A DNA stretch of 64,000 nucleotides from Halomonas jincaotanensis. GTDB taxonomy: Bacteria; Pseudomonadota; Gammaproteobacteria; Pseudomonadales; Halomonadaceae. This document shows positions 15,794-25,016 of this stretch, piece after piece (within the stretch, counting starts at the first letter, position 1; each line of letters begins with the position of its first letter). The notes beneath the pieces were generated by a model that was not told the DNA's origin, made no database searches, and saw only the letters and a list, made by a program, of their open reading frames with translations. The stretch spans positions 124,001 through 188,000 of the forward strand of contig NZ_JAHCLU010000012.1 in NCBI RefSeq assembly GCF_018448785.1. Reading direction: 5' to 3'. A program made the position numbers and the translations under genes.

Positions 15794-16747
15794 GTGGCCG
15801 TTTGTAGAGACGCCTCCAACACAACGCTGAAGCTTGCCGATAACGAGCTTTGTGATGGGCTCGTCAGCCTGCGCGATTGCCTGCGCTGGGCCGCCAGCGA
15901 GTTCCAGCTGGCCAGACTCTTCCATGGTCACGGCACGGCTTCTTGCTGGGATGAGGCGGTCGCCTTGACGCTGGGGGCGGTACACCTGCCCTGGGATGTC
16001 GACCCGGCGGTGCTCGATGCCCGCTTGCTGGCCATGGAGCGTATGCGCATCGTCGCCTTGGTGCGCGAGCGCGTCACTACACGCCGCCCGCTGCCCTACC
16101 TGCTCGGTGAAGCGTTCTTTGCCGGGGTGGCATTTGCTGTCGATGAGCGAGTGCTTATCCCACGCTCGCCGATCGCCGAGCTGATCGAGGACGGCTTTGC
16201 GGCCTGGTTCCCCGAGGAGCCGCCAGCAAGAGTGCTCGACCTCTGCACCGGATCAGGCTGCATCGGTATCGCCACCGCGTTATATCTGCCCACTTGCGAG
16301 GTCGATCTGGCCGATGTCAGTCCTGAGGCGTTGGCGGTAGCGAAAGCCAACATCAGTCGTTACGATGTCGGGGAACGTGTCAGGGCGGTGGCATCCGACT
16401 TGTTCGCGGAGCTTGCGGGCCGTCGGTATGACCTGATCGTCTGCAACCCACCCTACGTGGATGCCCGGGATCTTGCGCTCATGCCCGTCGAATTTCGCCA
16501 TGAGCCGACCCTGGCGCTGGAGGCGGGCATGGATGGTCTGGATATCGTGCGGCGCCTGCTTCGCGAGGCGCGTGGCCATCTTGCCGACGACGGCGTGCTG
16601 ATCGTCGAGGTCGGCAACTCCGACCGCCATCTCGAAGCTGCTTTCCCCGGGGTCCCGTTCCTGTGGCTGGAGTTCGAGCGCGGGGGCCAGGGGGTGTTTG
16701 TCCTCAGCGCCGCCGAACTCGACGCCCATGCGGCGTCCTTCACCTGA
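15794..16747 (+). CDS. prmB: Ribosomal protein L3 N5-glutamine methyltransferase
   Basis: SAM-dependent methylation of a glutamine in ribosomal protein uL3. The SAM-binding DLCTGSGCIGIA motif lies at 149-160 and the catalytic NPPY motif at 218-221. The GTG at 15794 (317 residues) is preferred to the ATG at 15671, because the extra N-terminal residues do not resemble the family and GGGAG precedes the GTG. It is followed by aroC with a 30-base gap, as in many gammaproteobacteria. PrmC is excluded mainly by gene order. Confidence 0.88.
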   Translation: MAVCRDASNTTLKLADNELCDGLVSLRDCLRWAASEFQLARLFHGHGTASCWDEAVALTLGAVHLPWDVDPAVLDARLLAMERMRIVALVRERVTTRRPLPYLLGEAFFAGVAFAVDERVLIPRSPIAELIEDGFAAWFPEEPPARVLDLCTGSGCIGIATALYLPTCEVDLADVSPEALAVAKANISRYDVGERVRAVASDLFAELAGRRYDLIVCNPPYVDARDLALMPVEFRHEPTLALEAGMDGLDIVRRLLREARGHLADDGVLIVEVGNSDRHLEAAFPGVPFLWLEFERGGQGVFVLSAAELDAHAASFT

Positions 16748-16777
16748 TTTCCGATTTTGCTATCTCCTGGAGCGCCC

Positions 16778-17863
16778 ATGTCCGGCAACACCTTCGGCAA
16801 GCTGTTCACCCTCACCACCTTTGGCGAGAGCCACGGGCCCGCGCTGGGAGCCATCGTCGACGGCTGTCCACCGGGACTACCGCTCAGCGAAGAGGATCTG
16901 CAGCATGACCTGGACCGGCGCCGTCCGGGCACTTCCCGGCATACCACCCAGCGCCGCGAACCCGACCGGGTCAGGATTCTTTCCGGGGTGTTCGAGGGGG
17001 TGACCACGGGGACCTCGATTGGCCTGTTGATCGAGAATACCGACCAACGCTCCGGGGACTACTCGAAGATCAAGGACCAGTTCCGCCCGGCGCATGCCGA
17101 TTACAGCTACCATCACAAGTATGGCGTGCGCGACTACCGCGGCGGCGGTCGCTCCAGCGCGCGGGAAACCGCCATGCGTGTTGCCGCCGGCGCCATCGCC
17201 AGGAAATATCTCGCCACGCAGGGTGTTCGTGTGCGTGGCTACATGAGCCAACTGGGCCCCATTGCCATCGATTTCAAGCAGTGGGAAACCATCGACGACA
17301 ACCCCTTCTTTTGTCCCGACCCTGACCGTGTCGCCGAACTTGAGGCCTTCATTGATCAGTTGCGTCGCGATCAGGATTCGGTAGGCGCGAAGATCACCGT
17401 GGTCGCCGAGGGCGTGCCCCCGGGTCTCGGCGAGCCGGTCTTCGATCGACTCGATGCCGAGTTGGCCCATGGGTTGATGAGTATCAACGCCGTTAAGGGG
17501 GTGGAGATCGGTGACGGCTTCGCAGCCGTATCACAGCGTGGCAGCGAGCATCGCGACGAGATGGCTCCCGAGGGGTTTCTCTCCAATCATGCCGGTGGCG
17601 TGCTGGGCGGCATCTCCAGCGGCCAGACGATCATCGCCCACCTTGCGCTCAAGCCCACCTCCAGTATCACGACGCCGGGCCGCTCCATCGATATTCATGG
17701 CAATACCGTAGAGATCGTCACCAAGGGGCGCCACGATCCCTGTGTGGGGATTCGTGCCACGCCCATCGCCGAGGCAATGATGGCCTTGACGCTGATGGAT
17801 CACTTCCTGCGTCATCGTGGGCAGAACGCCGAGGTTAGCGTGGAAACGCCGCGATTGCGCTGA
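16778..17863 (+). CDS. aroC: Chorismate synthase
   Basis: Last shikimate-pathway step: removes phosphate from EPSP to give chorismate, needing reduced FMN. The 361-residue product begins [20 protein letters not shown] and carries the family signatures [33 protein letters not shown] and a C-terminal [17 protein letters not shown]. The ATG at 16778 follows CTGGAG and starts exactly at the conserved N terminus. Its product feeds the trp and pabB genes also present in this window. Confidence 0.96.
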   Translation: MSGNTFGKLFTLTTFGESHGPALGAIVDGCPPGLPLSEEDLQHDLDRRRPGTSRHTTQRREPDRVRILSGVFEGVTTGTSIGLLIENTDQRSGDYSKIKDQFRPAHADYSYHHKYGVRDYRGGGRSSARETAMRVAAGAIARKYLATQGVRVRGYMSQLGPIAIDFKQWETIDDNPFFCPDPDRVAELEAFIDQLRRDQDSVGAKITVVAEGVPPGLGEPVFDRLDAELAHGLMSINAVKGVEIGDGFAAVSQRGSEHRDEMAPEGFLSNHAGGVLGGISSGQTIIAHLALKPTSSITTPGRSIDIHGNTVEIVTKGRHDPCVGIRATPIAEAMMALTLMDHFLRHRGQNAEVSVETPRLR

Positions 17864-17920
17864 GATGCGCTTGCCCTCATGACTGCTACACTGCATATGA
17901 CAACTAACAAGAGTCACGCC

Positions 17921-18364
17921 ATGAAGATTAACGTCGAGTTCGACCTGACCCCCGACGAGTTCCGCCAGTCGCTGGGCCTGCCCGATGTGGAAGCCTTTCA
18001 AAAGGATCTGATGGACCGGATCCACAAACAGATGGAGTCCGGTGTCGAGGGTTATGATCCAATGAGTCTGATGCGGCCCTTCCTGCAACAGCAGGGCATG
18101 CCGCAGCAGTTGACGCAGGGGCTTTCGCAGGGGTTGTCCAGCTTCGGCTCTTATCAGCAAATGATGCTGGATATGCTGCGCCAGGCCAGTACCAACCAGA
18201 ATGCCGACAGTAGCGATAGCAACAAGGCGGGTACACAGCGCGAGACGTCTGACAAGCAAGCAAAGGCCAGTTCGGCGCAGGACAGGCAAGCCAAGCCGGC
18301 TGCCAGCAGTGCTGAACGTAAGTCAACGGCGAGTGCTCGCTCGCGTGCTAAACGAGAAAGCTGA
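17921..18364 (+). CDS. DUF6489-like protein next to PHA genes
   Basis: A 147-residue cytoplasmic protein of unknown function. Residues 1-75 form a compact conserved part starting MKINVEFDLTPDEFRQSLGLPDV, then a Gln/Met-rich amphipathic stretch (about 48-85). The final ~55 residues are low-complexity Ser, Ala, Lys and Gln. That tail resembles the Ser/Lys tail of the phasin encoded 137 bases downstream. The start at 17921 gives the conserved N terminus; the longer frame from 17879 is not preferred. Position before phaP and phaC suggests a PHA-granule-linked role, but that is inference from context. Confidence 0.72.
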   Translation: MKINVEFDLTPDEFRQSLGLPDVEAFQKDLMDRIHKQMESGVEGYDPMSLMRPFLQQQGMPQQLTQGLSQGLSSFGSYQQMMLDMLRQASTNQNADSSDSNKAGTQRETSDKQAKASSAQDRQAKPAASSAERKSTASARSRAKRES

Positions 18365-18394
18365 CATGCGCTTGTGTTGCGTTTCTTCATCATA

Positions 18395-18423
18395 TTGCAA
18401 CGTGGCACTAGGCAAACTATCAT
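18395..18423 (+). promoter_or_regulatory. Sigma-70-type promoter of the phasin gene
   Basis: TTGCAA at 18395-18400 and TATCAT at 18418-18423 are separated by exactly 17 bases, giving a start point near 18430 and a leader of about 70 bases to the phasin ATG. The operator palindrome overlaps the end of the -10 box and the start point. Confidence 0.6.
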
Positions 18424-18439
18424 TGTTGCACTGCAACAA
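18423..18439. promoter_or_regulatory. Palindrome TTGTTGCA-C-TGCAACAA, candidate PhaR-type operator
   Basis: A perfect 8-base inverted repeat with one central base, placed at the -10 box and transcription start of the phasin promoter. Half-site TTGCAAC also occurs at 18395-18401 in the -35 box. PhaR, the repressor that releases phasin promoters when polyhydroxybutyrate appears, is known to use TGC-rich palindromes. No phaR gene is in the window, so the assignment is by motif and position. Confidence 0.55.
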
Positions 18440-18501
18440 GAGCGGCATGGCTAATACTGTCATGTCTCGCTTTAACCAGGACCTTCGAAGGAGGATCCGT
18501 G

Positions 18502-18924
18502 ATGCAAGATAAAATGACCGAAAACTTCAATGAGCAGACTCGCCAGTTCTTTGAGCCGATGCGCAAGCTCAATGCCCTGATGCTCAATAATATGGAAAAG
18601 ATGACCCAGCAACAGCTGGAGTCCATGAAGCGCTACAGCCAGATGGGCACCGATCGCATGCGCAGCGCTACTGAGATCGAGGACGCCGAGAGCATGCGTG
18701 ACTTCGGCACGCAACAGGCGCAGATGATGCAAGAGCTTTCTCAGCAGATGCTCGAGGATGCGCGTTCAATGAGCGAGATGAGTCTGGAGTTCAAGAACCA
18801 GCTCGAGCAGCTCTTCAATGAAGCGGGCCAGCAGATGCAGCAGCAGGCCGAAAAAGCCGACAGTAGCAACAAGTCCACTTCAGCCAAGTCCTCCAGCCAG
18901 TCCTCCCGCAGCAGCAAGAGCTGA
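18502..18924 (+). CDS. phaP: Phasin family protein (PHA granule surface)
   Basis: A 140-residue, almost wholly alpha-helical, Met/Gln-rich protein of the phasin type: an amphipathic N-terminal helix (FNEQTRQFFEPMRKLNALML), a long helical middle and a Ser/Lys tail. Phasins coat polyhydroxyalkanoate granules and set their size and number. AGGAGG lies eight bases before the ATG at 18502. It is next to phaC in the same direction and has its own promoter with a palindromic operator. Confidence 0.83.
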   Translation: MQDKMTENFNEQTRQFFEPMRKLNALMLNNMEKMTQQQLESMKRYSQMGTDRMRSATEIEDAESMRDFGTQQAQMMQELSQQMLEDARSMSEMSLEFKNQLEQLFNEAGQQMQQQAEKADSSNKSTSAKSSSQSSRSSKS

Positions 18925-18969
18925 GCCAGACAGCTGAGCCAGACAAGAGTAGAGTAGAGCCTGATCGTG

Positions 18970-18998
18970 CGGCGGCCATGGCCGCCGTACTTTCTCAT
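18970..18998 (+). terminator. Possible terminator or attenuator between phasin and phaC
   Basis: A perfect 18-base palindrome of CGGCGGC and GCCGCCG arms around CATG (18970-18987) is followed by a pyrimidine-rich TACTTTCTC stretch rather than a clean T-run. It would reduce but perhaps not stop read-through from the strongly expressed phasin gene into phaC. Confidence 0.5.
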
Positions 18999-19038
18999 TA
19001 CATTACAATGCAGTCGGTAGTTAGTTTAGGAGAGCTCA

Positions 19039-20880
19039 ATGCAGCCAGAGATTCAAGCGCCATCAAAGGCCGATATCGAAGCCTGGAGTGGTCAACTTCA
19101 GGGCATCGGCGAGGAATATCGTGCCTTGATGGAGGTGCTGCTGGAGCGCATGGTACCGAGCGATGCCGCGGATTCAATACACGGCGATATGCGCGAGAGT
19201 TTCAAGGCCGGTGCCGAGGCGCTGGCGCGCAATCCTCCCTTGCTGTGGCAGGTGCAATCGAGGCTTCTACAGGACCAGTTCCAGTTGTGGCAGCAGGGCC
19301 TGCGCCTGATGGCTGGCGAGGAAGTCGAGCCGTTGGTGTCTCCCGAGCGAGGCGACCGTCGGTTCAAGGACGAGGCCTGGACCCAGGACCCTAACTACCG
19401 GTGCATCTTGCAGCAATACCTGCTGTTCTCGCGGACGGTTGAGGAGCTTATCGATAATCTCGATAACATGGATCCCGATCGTAAGCGCAATCTGGTGTTC
19501 TACGCTCGTCAGATGGTCAGTGCGATGTCGCCGACCAATTTCGCCTCCACCAATCCTGAGGTGATGCGCAAGACACTTGAGACGCGTGGCGAGAATCTAA
19601 TCGAGGGCATGGCCCGGTTGCGCGAAGACCTGGCTAACTCGGCCGAAGGTCTCAACGTCACCATGACCGATCGCAGTGCCTTTACGATCGGTGAGAACAT
19701 CGCTGTGACCCCAGGGTCGGTGGTTTTCGAAAACGAGTTGATCCAGCTGGTCCAGTACACGCCCAGCACCGAGCAGACCTTCAAGACGCCTCTGCTTATC
19801 GTACCGCCCTGGATCAATAAGTACTATATTCTCGATCTTCGTCAGGACAACTCACTGGTCAAATGGCTGGTCGATCAAGGCCATACGGTCTTCTTGATCT
19901 CATGGCGCAATCCTGGACCCGAGCAGCGCGACCTGTCTTGGTCTGACTACATGCAGATGGGGCCGATCGAGGCCATGGGTGCTATCGAGCAGGCCACCGG
20001 CGAGAAGTCGGTCAATCTCGTCAGCTACTGCATCGGCGGTACCCTGGCCGCGTCCACCGTGGCCTATCTCACCAGCACGCGGCGTGGGCGCAAGGTCAAG
20101 TCGGTGACCTATATGGCCACCCTGCAGGATTTTCGCGACCCCGGTGAGATCGGCGTGTTCCTGTCCGAGCCGGTACTTCAGGGCATCGAGGCCAAGCTTG
20201 AGGAAGATGGTTATCTCGACGGCCGAGTGTTGGCGTATTCCTTCAATCTGATGCGCGAGAATGACCTCTTCTGGTCGTTCTACATCAATAATTACTTGAA
20301 AAACGACATGCCGGCGCCTTTTGATCTTCTCTACTGGAACACCGACGGCACTAACCTGCCGGCTGGGACCCATGGTTGGTACCTGCGCAACATGTACATG
20401 GAGAATCGTCTAGTGGAGCCGGGTGGTATCGAGCTCGACGGGGTCAAGATCGACCTGCGCAAGATATCCACGCCGAGTTACTTCATCTCCACCCATGATG
20501 ATCACATCGCCAAGTGGAACAGCACCTACTACGGTGCGCTGCTGCCCAAGGGGCCGGTGACCTTCGTGTTGGGCGGATCCGGTCACATCGCCGGCATCGT
20601 CAATCCGCCGTACAAGAACAAGTACGGTTACTGGACCAACGACGAGCTGCCGGAAACAGCGGACCAGTGGCTCGAGGGGGCCGAGCGGCATGATGGCTCC
20701 TGGTGGCCGCATTGGCAGCAGTGGATCACCGCCAATGGTTATGCCGACAGCGAGAATATGGTACCGGCACGCCAGCCTGGTGATGGCGAACTCAGCATCA
20801 TCGAGCCAGCGCCGGGGCGCTACGTACGCATGACTATTCCCGAGGTGCTGGGCGGAGCTCCGGATCCAGCGGAATCTTGA
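19039..20880 (+). CDS. phaC: Class I poly(3-hydroxyalkanoate) synthase
   Basis: Polymerises (R)-3-hydroxyacyl-CoA into polyhydroxyalkanoate on the granule surface. The 613-residue enzyme has the lipase-like box SYCIGG with nucleophile Cys331, Asp487 in STHDDHIA and His516 in GGSGHIAG. The N-terminal domain (about 1-200) and PWINKYYILDL are typical of class I. The start at 19039 follows AGGAGAGCTCA. No phaA, phaB or phaE is beside it, so precursor supply is encoded elsewhere. The propionate genes at 58-64 kb compete for one possible precursor, propionyl-CoA. Confidence 0.95.
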   Translation: MQPEIQAPSKADIEAWSGQLQGIGEEYRALMEVLLERMVPSDAADSIHGDMRESFKAGAEALARNPPLLWQVQSRLLQDQFQLWQQGLRLMAGEEVEPLVSPERGDRRFKDEAWTQDPNYRCILQQYLLFSRTVEELIDNLDNMDPDRKRNLVFYARQMVSAMSPTNFASTNPEVMRKTLETRGENLIEGMARLREDLANSAEGLNVTMTDRSAFTIGENIAVTPGSVVFENELIQLVQYTPSTEQTFKTPLLIVPPWINKYYILDLRQDNSLVKWLVDQGHTVFLISWRNPGPEQRDLSWSDYMQMGPIEAMGAIEQATGEKSVNLVSYCIGGTLAASTVAYLTSTRRGRKVKSVTYMATLQDFRDPGEIGVFLSEPVLQGIEAKLEEDGYLDGRVLAYSFNLMRENDLFWSFYINNYLKNDMPAPFDLLYWNTDGTNLPAGTHGWYLRNMYMENRLVEPGGIELDGVKIDLRKISTPSYFISTHDDHIAKWNSTYYGALLPKGPVTFVLGGSGHIAGIVNPPYKNKYGYWTNDELPETADQWLEGAERHDGSWWPHWQQWITANGYADSENMVPARQPGDGELSIIEPAPGRYVRMTIPEVLGGAPDPAES

Positions 20881-20905
20881 TGCCCTAGGCCTATAGCTGG
20901 AACAC

Positions 20906-20940
20906 AACATCCCTATCGTTCATTCGGTAGGGATGTTTTC
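20906..20940 (+). terminator. Terminator after phaC (convergent with lnt)
   Basis: AACATCCCTA at 20906-20915 pairs with TAGGGATGTT at 20928-20937, followed by TTTC. It lies between the convergent phaC and lnt genes and could work in both directions. Confidence 0.75.
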
Positions 20941-20981
20941 GTTGGCTGCTACGGGGCGCAAGCGGGCTCCATGGTTACCGA

Positions 20982-22451
20982 TCAGCGCTTGAGGCGCAGT
21001 CCCGGCAACACCATCAGCCCGGCCAGCAGCCAGACCGGCCAACTGCCGGTGCGGCTGAAAGGTGTCAAGCCGGCCATGGGGACGACCTCGCCGCTGATGC
21101 TGGTGGCCTCGAACTGTGGCGCCTGGGCGGTGATGCTGCCCTTAGGATCGATAATCGCAGTGACGCCGTTGCTGGTCGCGCGCGCCAGGTAACGGCCATT
21201 CTCTAGAGCGCGCAGCCGGGCCATCTGCAGGTGTTGCAGCGGGCCGATAGAGGCGCCGAACCAAGTGTCGTTGGAGACGGTGAGCAAGAGATCGGCACTA
21301 CGCGCGCGGTTGGCCACCAGGTCGGGGTAGATGATCTCGTAACAGATGGCGTTGCCGATGCTGAGCCCTGCCGCCCGTATCGGTGCCTGCTCCGAGAGAC
21401 CGGGCGTCATGGCCGGCATGGGCAGGTCGAAGAAGGCGATGGTGCCGCGCAGTAGGGTTTCCAGCGGCAGGTACTCGCCAAAGGGCACCAGGTGCGCCTT
21501 GCGGTATTCCCCCTCGACATCCCCGACGCCCACCACGCTGTTGTAGTAGCGGCGGTTTTCCTCGCGCTGCAGAATACCGGTGAGCAGGGCGGTCTCGGGA
21601 GGCAGGTTCGTTTGCACCCGCTCGAGGATCGGACGCGCCTCGTCCTCGAACATCGGCAGGGCCGCTTCGGGCCAGATGATTAGGTCGGTGTTGTCGTTCT
21701 GCTGACGAGTCAGCTCGCGATAGGTGTCGATGGCGACCCGCTGTCCCTCGGGGGTCCACTTGATCAGCTGTGGCAGGTTGCCCTGTAACAGGGCAAGGCG
21801 TACAGGATCGCCCGCCGGCATCGTCCATTGCTGTGGCAGCGCCAGCGGCGCTATCCATAGCATGGCGATGGGGATGGCGGCCCACCAGCGGCGGCGCAGC
21901 AGCTCGACACCCAGGCTGCCGGTGAGCACGGTGAGCAGCGACAGCAGGTAAACGCCGCCGATTGGCGCCCAGGCGGCCAGCGGTGAATCAATATGGCCTG
22001 TGCCCAGCAACAGCCAAGGAAAGCCGGTGAACAGCCAGGTGCGCAGCCATTCGCCCAGCACCCAGGCGCCGGCAAAGGTCAGAAAACCCAGTCGCGGCCC
22101 ACAGAGGCGACGGTACAGCCCGAAAGTTACGGCGAAGAACAGCGCCAGGCCCGCTACGAAAAGGCTTGTAAGAAAAACCGCAAGAGGCACGCCCGTGTAG
22201 CCGTAATCATGAATCGAAACGTAGACCCAGGAAGCGCCGGAGCCGAACAGTCCCACGCCGTAGCACCAGCCGCGTATAGCGGCTTGCCCGGCAGACAGGT
22301 TGTGAATGCCAAGGTAGACAAGCCCCGCGGCGACAGGGCCTAGCCACCAGAGTTCGAAAGGTGAGGCGGTCAGTGTGGTGAGGCCGCCGGCCAGCAGGGC
22401 AGCCAGGTAGCCCAGCGCCGGCGCCGGGTGTCGTTGCATCATGAGTGCCAT
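20982..22451 (-). CDS. lnt: Apolipoprotein N-acyltransferase
   Basis: Inner-membrane enzyme that adds the third acyl chain to lipoproteins. The 489-residue protein has six or more N-terminal membrane spans and a periplasmic nitrilase-like domain with the catalytic set Glu262 (WPEAALPMF), Lys318 (KAHLVPFGEY) and Cys370 (GNAICYEIIYP). The ATG at 22451 (MALMMQRHP) lies about 20 bases after the corC stop; the longer frame would overlap corC. The gene order miaB-phoH-ybeY-corC-lnt is the conserved one. Confidence 0.94.
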   Translation of the reverse strand: MALMMQRHPAPALGYLAALLAGGLTTLTASPFELWWLGPVAAGLVYLGIHNLSAGQAAIRGWCYGVGLFGSGASWVYVSIHDYGYTGVPLAVFLTSLFVAGLALFFAVTFGLYRRLCGPRLGFLTFAGAWVLGEWLRTWLFTGFPWLLLGTGHIDSPLAAWAPIGGVYLLSLLTVLTGSLGVELLRRRWWAAIPIAMLWIAPLALPQQWTMPAGDPVRLALLQGNLPQLIKWTPEGQRVAIDTYRELTRQQNDNTDLIIWPEAALPMFEDEARPILERVQTNLPPETALLTGILQREENRRYYNSVVGVGDVEGEYRKAHLVPFGEYLPLETLLRGTIAFFDLPMPAMTPGLSEQAPIRAAGLSIGNAICYEIIYPDLVANRARSADLLLTVSNDTWFGASIGPLQHLQMARLRALENGRYLARATSNGVTAIIDPKGSITAQAPQFEATSISGEVVPMAGLTPFSRTGSWPVWLLAGLMVLPGLRLKR

Positions 22452-22470
22452 CCGTCGCTGCGTTGCCGAT

Positions 22471-23340
22471 TCACTCCTCGGAAGGCTCTTCACAGGGTTC
22501 GGCTTCCAGCAGACGAATGCGCCGGTTGTCGGCATTGAGCACCGTAAAACGCCAGCCACCGATTTCGGTATGTTCACCGCGGCCCGGTAGGTGGCCGAAG
22601 CGCTGCATCACCAGCCCACCGAGGGTGTCGAATTCCTCGTCGGAAAAACGGGTATGGAAGCGCTCGTTGAAGTCTTCGATCGGCGTCAAGGCGCGGATGG
22701 CGAAGCGGTTCTCGCCAAGCTCGCGGATATCGTCTTCCTCGTCGGTGTCGTGCTCATCCTCGATATCGCCGACGATCTGCTCGAGGATGTCCTCGATGGT
22801 GACGATCCCGGCGGTACCGCCATATTCATCAACGACCACCGCCATATGATTGTGGGTGTCGCGAAACTCCTTGAGCAGGCTATTGAGGCGCTTGGATTCG
22901 GGCACGAACATCGCCGGGCGGACCACTTCTTCGAGACGGAAGGCCGGTGCGGCATCGGCGCTGCGACGCAGTAATGGCAAGAGATCCTTGGCCAACAGGA
23001 TGCCCTTGACCTCATCGAGGTTCTCGCCGATGACCGGGTAGCGGGAGTGGCCGGTTTCCAGTATCACCGGCAGATAGTCTTCCAATGGCTGGTCAAGGGC
23101 GATGGCGGTGACCTGTGAGCGGGGGATCAGCACTTCGCGAACCTGCTGATCGCTGATATTCAAGGCCCCCTCGATGATCATCATGGCATCCTGCTCGAGC
23201 TTCAATCGGCCTGCCGTTTGCCTCAGAAAGCCCAAGAGCTCTTCCCGAGAGTTGGGTTCCTCGCTATCGCTGGATAGGGCGCTGAAAAACTTCTCGAACC
23301 AGGACTTGTTGCCCTGGCTAGTCGATCGGTCTTCGCTCAT
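22471..23340 (-). CDS. corC: CorC/HlyC family CBS-domain protein
   Basis: A 289-residue soluble protein with two CBS domains (about residues 65-190) and a C-terminal CorC/HlyC domain (about 200-280). The second CBS shows [29 protein letters not shown]. In E. coli CorC affects magnesium and cobalt efflux. It starts within the end of ybeY (23-base overlap), so translation is probably coupled. Confidence 0.92.
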   Translation of the reverse strand: MSEDRSTSQGNKSWFEKFFSALSSDSEEPNSREELLGFLRQTAGRLKLEQDAMMIIEGALNISDQQVREVLIPRSQVTAIALDQPLEDYLPVILETGHSRYPVIGENLDEVKGILLAKDLLPLLRRSADAAPAFRLEEVVRPAMFVPESKRLNSLLKEFRDTHNHMAVVVDEYGGTAGIVTIEDILEQIVGDIEDEHDTDEEDDIRELGENRFAIRALTPIEDFNERFHTRFSDEEFDTLGGLVMQRFGHLPGRGEHTEIGGWRFTVLNADNRRIRLLEAEPCEEPSEE

Positions 23341-23839
23341 GCGTCGGCTCTCTCGTCCTCGTTATGGAATCGCGATGGGGTGTTAGGTAAGGATCAGCAA
23401 TCCCCAACTCCGCCAGGATCTCTCGCTCGAGTGATTCCATGGCGTCGGCCTCATCGTCCTCGAGATGATCATGGCCCAAGAGGTGCAGGGTGCCGTGAAC
23501 CACCATATGAGCGTAGTGATTGTGTAATGACTTGTCCTGCTCGGCAGCTTCACGGGCCACCACCGGATGACAGAAAATCAGGTCGCCAAGCAAGGGTAAC
23601 TCGACCCCTGGAGGGCCCTCGAAGGGGAAGGAGAGCACGTTGGTCGGTGAGTCCTTGCCGCGATAGTCACGATTGAGCGTACGACTCTCATCGCTGTCGA
23701 CGAAGCGCAGGGTCAATTCGTTGCGTATCTCGTCGGGATGGCGCGACAGCGCAGCCGCAACCCAGGCGTCAAGCTCAAGGAGAGACGGAAGCCCGTCGGC
23801 GGTCACGGCGACCTGTCGATCAACTACAGGCGATGTCAT
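23318..23839 (-). CDS. ybeY: Endoribonuclease YbeY
   Basis: Single-strand RNA endonuclease needed for 16S rRNA 3'-end maturation and ribosome quality control. The 173-residue protein carries the zinc motif [11 protein letters not shown] with His115, His119 and His125, and an upstream NVLSFPF strand. The gene overlaps both neighbours (phoH by four bases, ATGA; corC by 23). Confidence 0.95.
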   Translation of the reverse strand: MTSPVVDRQVAVTADGLPSLLELDAWVAAALSRHPDEIRNELTLRFVDSDESRTLNRDYRGKDSPTNVLSFPFEGPPGVELPLLGDLIFCHPVVAREAAEQDKSLHNHYAHMVVHGTLHLLGHDHLEDDEADAMESLEREILAELGIADPYLTPHRDSITRTREPTHERRPID

Positions 23840-24939
23840 GAGCCGTCACGCTCACTGGTGTCGCGGTCGTGGCGAGCCTTCTCCTGGCTGGCGCGTTCGA
23901 GCCGTTCCTGCCGCTGGGTCTCCCGCTCGTCACGGCGAGCGCGCTCGGCGGCTTCCTCGGTGGCCTCGAAGTGGTCGTAGGCCTCGATGATGCGTTGCAC
24001 CAATGGATGACGTACCACGTCCTTGGCGGCGAAATGCGTCACCCCGATACCCGGCGTGCCCTTGAGTACCTCGAGCACCTGGATCAGGCCCGAGGTCTGG
24101 CCGCGGGGAAGATCGACCTGGGTGACATCGCCGGTGATGACCGCCGTGGAACCGAAGCCGATGCGCGTCAGGAACATCTTCATCTGCTCGCGCGTGGTGT
24201 TCTGGCTCTCGTCGAGGATGATGAAGGCGTTGTTGAGCGTGCGACCACGCATGTAAGCCAGCGGTGCAATCTCGATCACCTGGCGCTCGATCAGCTTTGC
24301 GACTTGTTCGAAACCGATCATCTCGTAGAGGGCGTCATACAGCGGGCGCAGGTAGGGGTCGATTTTCTGGGCCAGGTCGCCGGGCAGGAAGCCGAGCTTC
24401 TCGCCGGCCTCGACGGCCGGACGCACCAGCAGGATGCGGCGCACCTCCTGCTGATTGAGCGCCTCCACTGCCGCGGCGACGGCGAGATAGGTCTTGCCGG
24501 TGCCGGCGGGGCCGATGCCGAAGTTAATGTCATGGGCGCGGATGCTCTGCACATAGCTCTGCTGGTTGAGCCCACGCGGCTTGATCAGCGTGCGAGGCGT
24601 GCGCAGCAGTACCTCTCCCTCTGAGGCGTTGCCTTCTTCTTCATCCAGCGCTTCGAGCCCCGACTCCTGCAGGAACAGATGCAAGGTGTCGGGGGTAAGC
24701 TCGCTCGCTTCGGTCTCACGGTAAAGATGTTCCAGTACATTGGCGGCGGCCTTCACACGTGCCGAGGGGCCTGCCAATTGAAAGGTATTGCCGCGGTTGC
24801 GCAGGGTGATGCCCAGACGAGACTCGATCAGCTTGAGATGCTCGTCACGCTCGCCACTTAGATTGGCCAGGCGCCGAGGGTCGTTGGGCTCGAGGTTGAG
24901 GGTAACGATGCGATTGGCCGGAGTAGATGGCTGGCTCAA
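23836..24939 (-). CDS. ybeZ: PhoH-like ATPase (YbeZ)
   Basis: A 367-residue P-loop ATPase with Walker A GPAGTGKT at 143-150 and Walker B FIILDESQ. An N-terminal KH-like region (about 15-85) may bind RNA. It partners with YbeY in many bacteria, and the two genes overlap by four bases here. The C-terminal ~45 residues are very rich in Arg and Glu ([19 protein letters not shown]) and probably form a charged helix. Confidence 0.93.
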   Translation of the reverse strand: MSQPSTPANRIVTLNLEPNDPRRLANLSGERDEHLKLIESRLGITLRNRGNTFQLAGPSARVKAAANVLEHLYRETEASELTPDTLHLFLQESGLEALDEEEGNASEGEVLLRTPRTLIKPRGLNQQSYVQSIRAHDINFGIGPAGTGKTYLAVAAAVEALNQQEVRRILLVRPAVEAGEKLGFLPGDLAQKIDPYLRPLYDALYEMIGFEQVAKLIERQVIEIAPLAYMRGRTLNNAFIILDESQNTTREQMKMFLTRIGFGSTAVITGDVTQVDLPRGQTSGLIQVLEVLKGTPGIGVTHFAAKDVVRHPLVQRIIEAYDHFEATEEAAERARRDERETQRQERLERASQEKARHDRDTSERDGS

Positions 24940-24980
24940 GACAGAAGAATCCTGGGTAATGAATGGAGTTTCAGCTTACT

Positions 24981-25000
24981 GCCCCGGCACTAGCCGGGGC
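24981..25000 (-). other. Hairpin between miaB and ybeZ
   Basis: GCCCCGGC at 24981-24988 pairs perfectly with GCCGGGGC at 24993-25000 around ACTA. No T-run follows on the minus strand, so it may be an intercistronic stability or pausing element between miaB and ybeZ. Confidence 0.5.
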
Positions 25001-25016
25001 AATTCACGGCGATTGC

